A DNA stretch of 8,405 bases from contig JAIRWW010000022.1 of the NCBI GenBank assembly GCA_031268685.1, positions 1 through 8,405 on the forward strand, written 5' to 3'. Within the stretch, counting starts at the first letter, position 1. Each line of letters begins with the position of its first letter. Below the pieces are notes generated by a model. That model did not search any database and was not told the origin of the DNA. It saw only the letters and a list, made by a program, of their open reading frames with translations. Positions 6,349 to 8,405 of the stretch are shown one piece after another. This DNA is from Azoarcus sp. GTDB taxonomy: Bacteria > Pseudomonadota > Gammaproteobacteria > Burkholderiales > Rhodocyclaceae. Position numbers and translations under genes: made by a program.

Positions 6349-6962
6349 ATACCCTGTTTTACCGCCTGCGATCCATGCTTTTGGGATGGGGTTTCGTTGG
6401 CCTTGTATACACTTCCAGCCATCACCTGCAAGGCGAGGGGCGCGTAATCGCTCCTTCGGCGATTGAGCTGTGGATTCCGTTTTCTCCAGAGGGCGTCTGG
6501 CTGTACCTGTCGTTTTTTATTCTGGTGCCCTTTGGCTACCTGCGCTGCCCGCTCCAGCAGGTGAAGTGGCTGTCCACGTCCATGCAACTATCGGCTGTGG
6601 CAGCGGGGGCGGTGTACTTGCTGTGGCCCACCACGATGCATTACCCCGTGGATCAGGGCGCTTCACTCAGCTCAAGCTTGCTGGCGGCGCTGATCGCTGT
6701 GGATTCCGCCCAGAACTGCCTGCCTTCGCTGCATATGACTTTGACGATTCTGGCGGTTTGGGCATGTTGTGAAGCAAAACAGATATTGCGGACAGTAATC
6801 CTGATTATCTGGGGGCTGGCGATTGCGTTTTCTATTCTGCAACTGCGTCGCCATTTGCTGATTGATTTGTTGAGCGGGGCTTTATTAGCCTGGGTGGCTG
6901 GCTGTCTGGCGCGGCGCGTCAAAGGAAGCCGGCGAACAAATGACAAAGGAAGAAAATCATGA
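6345..6962 (+). CDS. PAP2-superfamily membrane phosphatase/phosphotransferase
   Basis: 205-residue multi-pass membrane protein with hydrophobic segments near 13-27, 52-66, 80-95, 131-142, 149-165 and 171-187. NCLPSLHM (124-131, H130) and QLRRHLLIDLL (166-176, H170 and D174) match the second and third PAP2 motifs, in the form seen in inositol-phosphorylceramide-synthase-like proteins (PSLH, and R-H-x-x-x-D) rather than the classical PSGH. The first motif (K-x6-RP) is not recognisable. It probably removes or transfers a phosphate-linked head group on a lipid at the membrane. The start is the ATGA overlap with the adenylase; longer upstream reading runs through that gene and lacks PAP2 character. 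The tail is basic. Confidence 0.78.
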   Translation: MNTLFYRLRSMLLGWGFVGLVYTSSHHLQGEGRVIAPSAIELWIPFSPEGVWLYLSFFILVPFGYLRCPLQQVKWLSTSMQLSAVAAGAVYLLWPTTMHYPVDQGASLSSSLLAALIAVDSAQNCLPSLHMTLTILAVWACCEAKQILRTVILIIWGLAIAFSILQLRRHLLIDLLSGALLAWVAGCLARRVKGSRRTNDKGRKS

Positions 6963-8089
6963 CAGATTTAGCTTTACCCATCGCATTTGTGCTATTGCTG
7001 GTGCTCGGAGAAACGCTGATCCTGACCTGGACACGGCGGCAAAGTGTGGATTGGCATGATGTTGCGTTCAACCTGAACTCCGGGCATATCGTGATGTGGC
7101 TGTTCCGCGGGCTGGAGATGGCCTGCTTCGGCTATCTGGAGGCGCACTACAGCCGTGGCTATCTGGACAACTGGCCGCTGCCGCTGGTCTGGCTGTTTGC
7201 CTTGCTGGTCTGGGACTTCTGCTTCTACTGGCTGCATCGCCTGCACCACCATTTTGGCGCGATGTGGGCAGTGCATGTGGTGCACCACCAGGGCGAACAC
7301 TACAACCTGTCGCTTGGGGTACGTAATTCGTGGTACTCGTCCCTGACATCCATCCCATTTTTTATGCTGCTGGCCCTGATAGGTCTGCCGCTGGAAATCT
7401 TCGCCGCTGTATCGATATTGCATTACAGCATCCAGCTCTTCAACCATAATGCCTTGACCCCCAGCCTTGGCATACTGGAAAAGATTTTTGTTACGCCTTC
7501 TCATCATCGCGTCCACCATGTGAACGATATGGCCTACGCCAACACGAATTTTGGCGGCAGCTTCATCTTCTGGGACAAATTGTTCGGGACCTTTTGCCCG
7601 GCCCTGCCTGAAACACCATTTGGCTACGGCGTAAAAGGGGAAAAGTCTTCTGCCAACCCTTTCTGGGCCAGCAATCTGCCCTTCTTGCGCTACGCCCGCT
7701 CGCCCTTTGTTCCGGGGGGAAAGGCCCGGCTGTACCACTGCTCGCCGTTCAGCATCATCAGCGGAGCGATACTGCTATTCGTCTTGTTAGTAGGCTATAT
7801 CTGGCAATATGGCTATGGGTATGCCGGTATCAGTTTGCCGCAGGTGGCGCTGTCTGTGCTGCTGGTCGCTGGCTGCATTGCGCTGGGCGGCATGATGGAA
7901 GGCCGTCGATGGGGAACACAGGCCTGGTTGCTCATCACGCTGGCCTTGCCCTTGTTTTTTATTGCTCATCTGGGGTGGCCGCAGCTCTATTGGCAGGCGG
8001 CGATGGGAGGGATCGCATTGCATGGCGCAGCCGTTGCGCTAGGGTGGGGCCGCAAGGCTTCGGATCTGGCGGGAGATGCCATGACTTAG
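6959..8089 (+). CDS. Sterol desaturase/fatty acid hydroxylase family protein
   Basis: 376-residue integral membrane di-iron oxygenase. Histidine boxes are HRLHHH (93-98), HVVHHQGEHYN (106-116), H155/H163 in the next helix and SHHRVHH (181-187), followed by the family signature NTNFGG...WDKLFGTF (195-212). It should use O2 and electrons to hydroxylate or desaturate a lipid chain in the inner membrane. Hydrophobic segments lie near 5-24, 75-91 and 132-162. A further ~110 residues after the catalytic domain contain about three more membrane segments (263-283, 295-311, 322-337), longer than the minimal family domain. The ATG overlaps the PAP2 stop as ATGA, and AAGGA lies eight bases upstream. It is the last gene of the operon. 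Confidence 0.9.
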   Translation: MTDLALPIAFVLLLVLGETLILTWTRRQSVDWHDVAFNLNSGHIVMWLFRGLEMACFGYLEAHYSRGYLDNWPLPLVWLFALLVWDFCFYWLHRLHHHFGAMWAVHVVHHQGEHYNLSLGVRNSWYSSLTSIPFFMLLALIGLPLEIFAAVSILHYSIQLFNHNALTPSLGILEKIFVTPSHHRVHHVNDMAYANTNFGGSFIFWDKLFGTFCPALPETPFGYGVKGEKSSANPFWASNLPFLRYARSPFVPGGKARLYHCSPFSIISGAILLFVLLVGYIWQYGYGYAGISLPQVALSVLLVAGCIALGGMMEGRRWGTQAWLLITLALPLFFIAHLGWPQLYWQAAMGGIALHGAAVALGWGRKASDLAGDAMT

Positions 8090-8270
8090 AGTGTTTTTGA
8101 TGCAAATAACTGTATATTAAAAAGATTTAAAACAGCTCCGGCATTTTTCTTTGGAGAAATTTTGCTTTCCTCATGAAGACAGGAAAGGCCATGGCGCTCA
8201 CGCAGGCTTGGTTTGTGGCATGAATGCGCGCTTGCCTTGGCGCTGTTGCTTCAGTGCGTGCCATTCGCGC
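8090..8270. other. Non-coding gap before the tRNA promoter
   Basis: The first ~70 bases are markedly AT-rich compared with the genes around them. A perfect 7-bp inverted repeat (CTTTCCT 8165-8171, AGGAAAG 8181-8187, nine bases apart) is present without a T tract. No convincing terminator for the operon and no credible gene was found. Confidence 0.5.
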
Positions 8271-8300
8271 ATGACCAAGCCAGGCAACTTCGGCTACAAT
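8271..8300 (+). promoter_or_regulatory. Candidate sigma70 promoter of the tRNA-Thr gene
   Basis: -35 ATGACC (8271-8276, four of six to TTGACA), 18-bp spacer, -10 TACAAT (8295-8300, five of six to TATAAT). The run after it (CCGCGCGC, 8301-8308) is a GC-rich discriminator, typical of stable-RNA promoters under stringent control. Transcription would start near 8307, about 23 bases before the mature tRNA. Confidence 0.65.
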
Positions 8301-8306
8301 CCGCGC

Positions 8307-8320
8307 GCAGTGCGCACTGC
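8307..8320. repeat. Perfect 14-bp palindrome at the tRNA transcription start
   Basis: GCAGTGCGCACTGC is its own reverse complement. It lies just downstream of the -10 box and before the mature tRNA 5' end, so it would be in the start site and 5' leader. Confidence 0.6.
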
Positions 8321-8329
8321 AAAGAATAA

Positions 8330-8405
8330 GCCCTTGTAGCTCAGTTGGTAGAGCAGCGGTTTTGTAAACCGAAGGTCGCGGGTTCAAATCCTGCCGGGGG
8401 CACCA
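8330..8405 (+). tRNA. tRNA-Thr, anticodon UGU, encoded CCA
   Basis: A 76-nt cloverleaf: acceptor GCCCTTG with CGGGGGC, D arm GCTC...GAGC, anticodon stem GCGGT/ACCGA with loop TTTGTAA (anticodon TGT, reads ACA), T arm GCGGG TTCAAAT CCTGC, discriminator A and CCA at the window end. The G-A at the base of the anticodon stem also occurs in other tRNA-Thr. Two acceptor pairs (T-G at 5/68 and 6/67) and one T-stem pair (G-T) are wobbles, all caused by bases in the 3' third. The gene is complete within the window. Confidence 0.95.

Noticed and set aside
8109..8135. LexA-type operator (CTGT ... ACAG) in the AT-rich gap
   Set aside because: The half-sites are 18 bases apart instead of 8, so only a half-site resemblance remains.
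8165..8187. Terminator hairpin of the lipid operon
   Set aside because: The 7-bp inverted repeat has a 9-base loop and no T tract on either strand.
8151..8339. Small 62-codon gene preceding the tRNA
   Set aside because: It runs through the tRNA promoter and into the tRNA itself, and its composition is not protein-like.

Overview
The window reads as Gram-negative, proteobacterial DNA of fairly high GC, most likely beta- or gammaproteobacterial. The reasons are a type VI secretion (T6SS) gene block, a tRNA-Thr with encoded CCA and a sigma70-like stable-RNA promoter, and dense operons with GTG starts. The species cannot be named from the sequence alone. All genes are on the + strand.

Region 1 (1-2131) is the end of a T6SS locus. 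After the tail of an unidentified upstream gene (stop at 68-70) and a structured ~110-bp spacer come a PP2C-type phosphatase (PppA-like, 181-963), TagF (976-1653) and the baseplate wedge protein TssE (GTG start 1646, overlapping tagF). PppA and TagF belong to the post-translational control arm of T6SS firing; TssE is structural. The spacer at 71-180 holds a single sequence resembling a type I-C CRISPR repeat (72-100) followed by two strong GC-rich hairpins.

Region 2 (2249-8089) is a compact six-gene operon in which every junction overlaps by 4 or 8 nt: a FabH/OleA-like ketoacyl synthase III, an OleD/3-beta-HSD-like NAD(P)-dependent reductase, a metallo-beta-lactamase-fold hydrolase, a PaaK/F390-synthetase-like adenylate-forming enzyme, a PAP2-type membrane phosphatase or phosphotransferase, and a sterol-desaturase/fatty-acid-hydroxylase membrane di-iron enzyme. 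Together they suggest a lipid-building pathway: condense, reduce, activate the carboxylate, hydrolyse or transfer, then head-group chemistry and hydroxylation in the membrane. The set parallels OleABCD (condensing enzyme, reductase, adenylating enzyme, hydrolase), but with different protein families in the OleB and possibly OleC slots. The product is unknown to me. This operon is the best candidate for an undescribed system here.

Region 3 (8090-8405) is a 240-bp non-coding stretch, AT-rich at its start, leading to a recognisable promoter and a complete tRNA-Thr(UGU) whose CCA ends exactly at the window edge. A perfect 14-bp palindrome lies across the expected transcription start of the tRNA.
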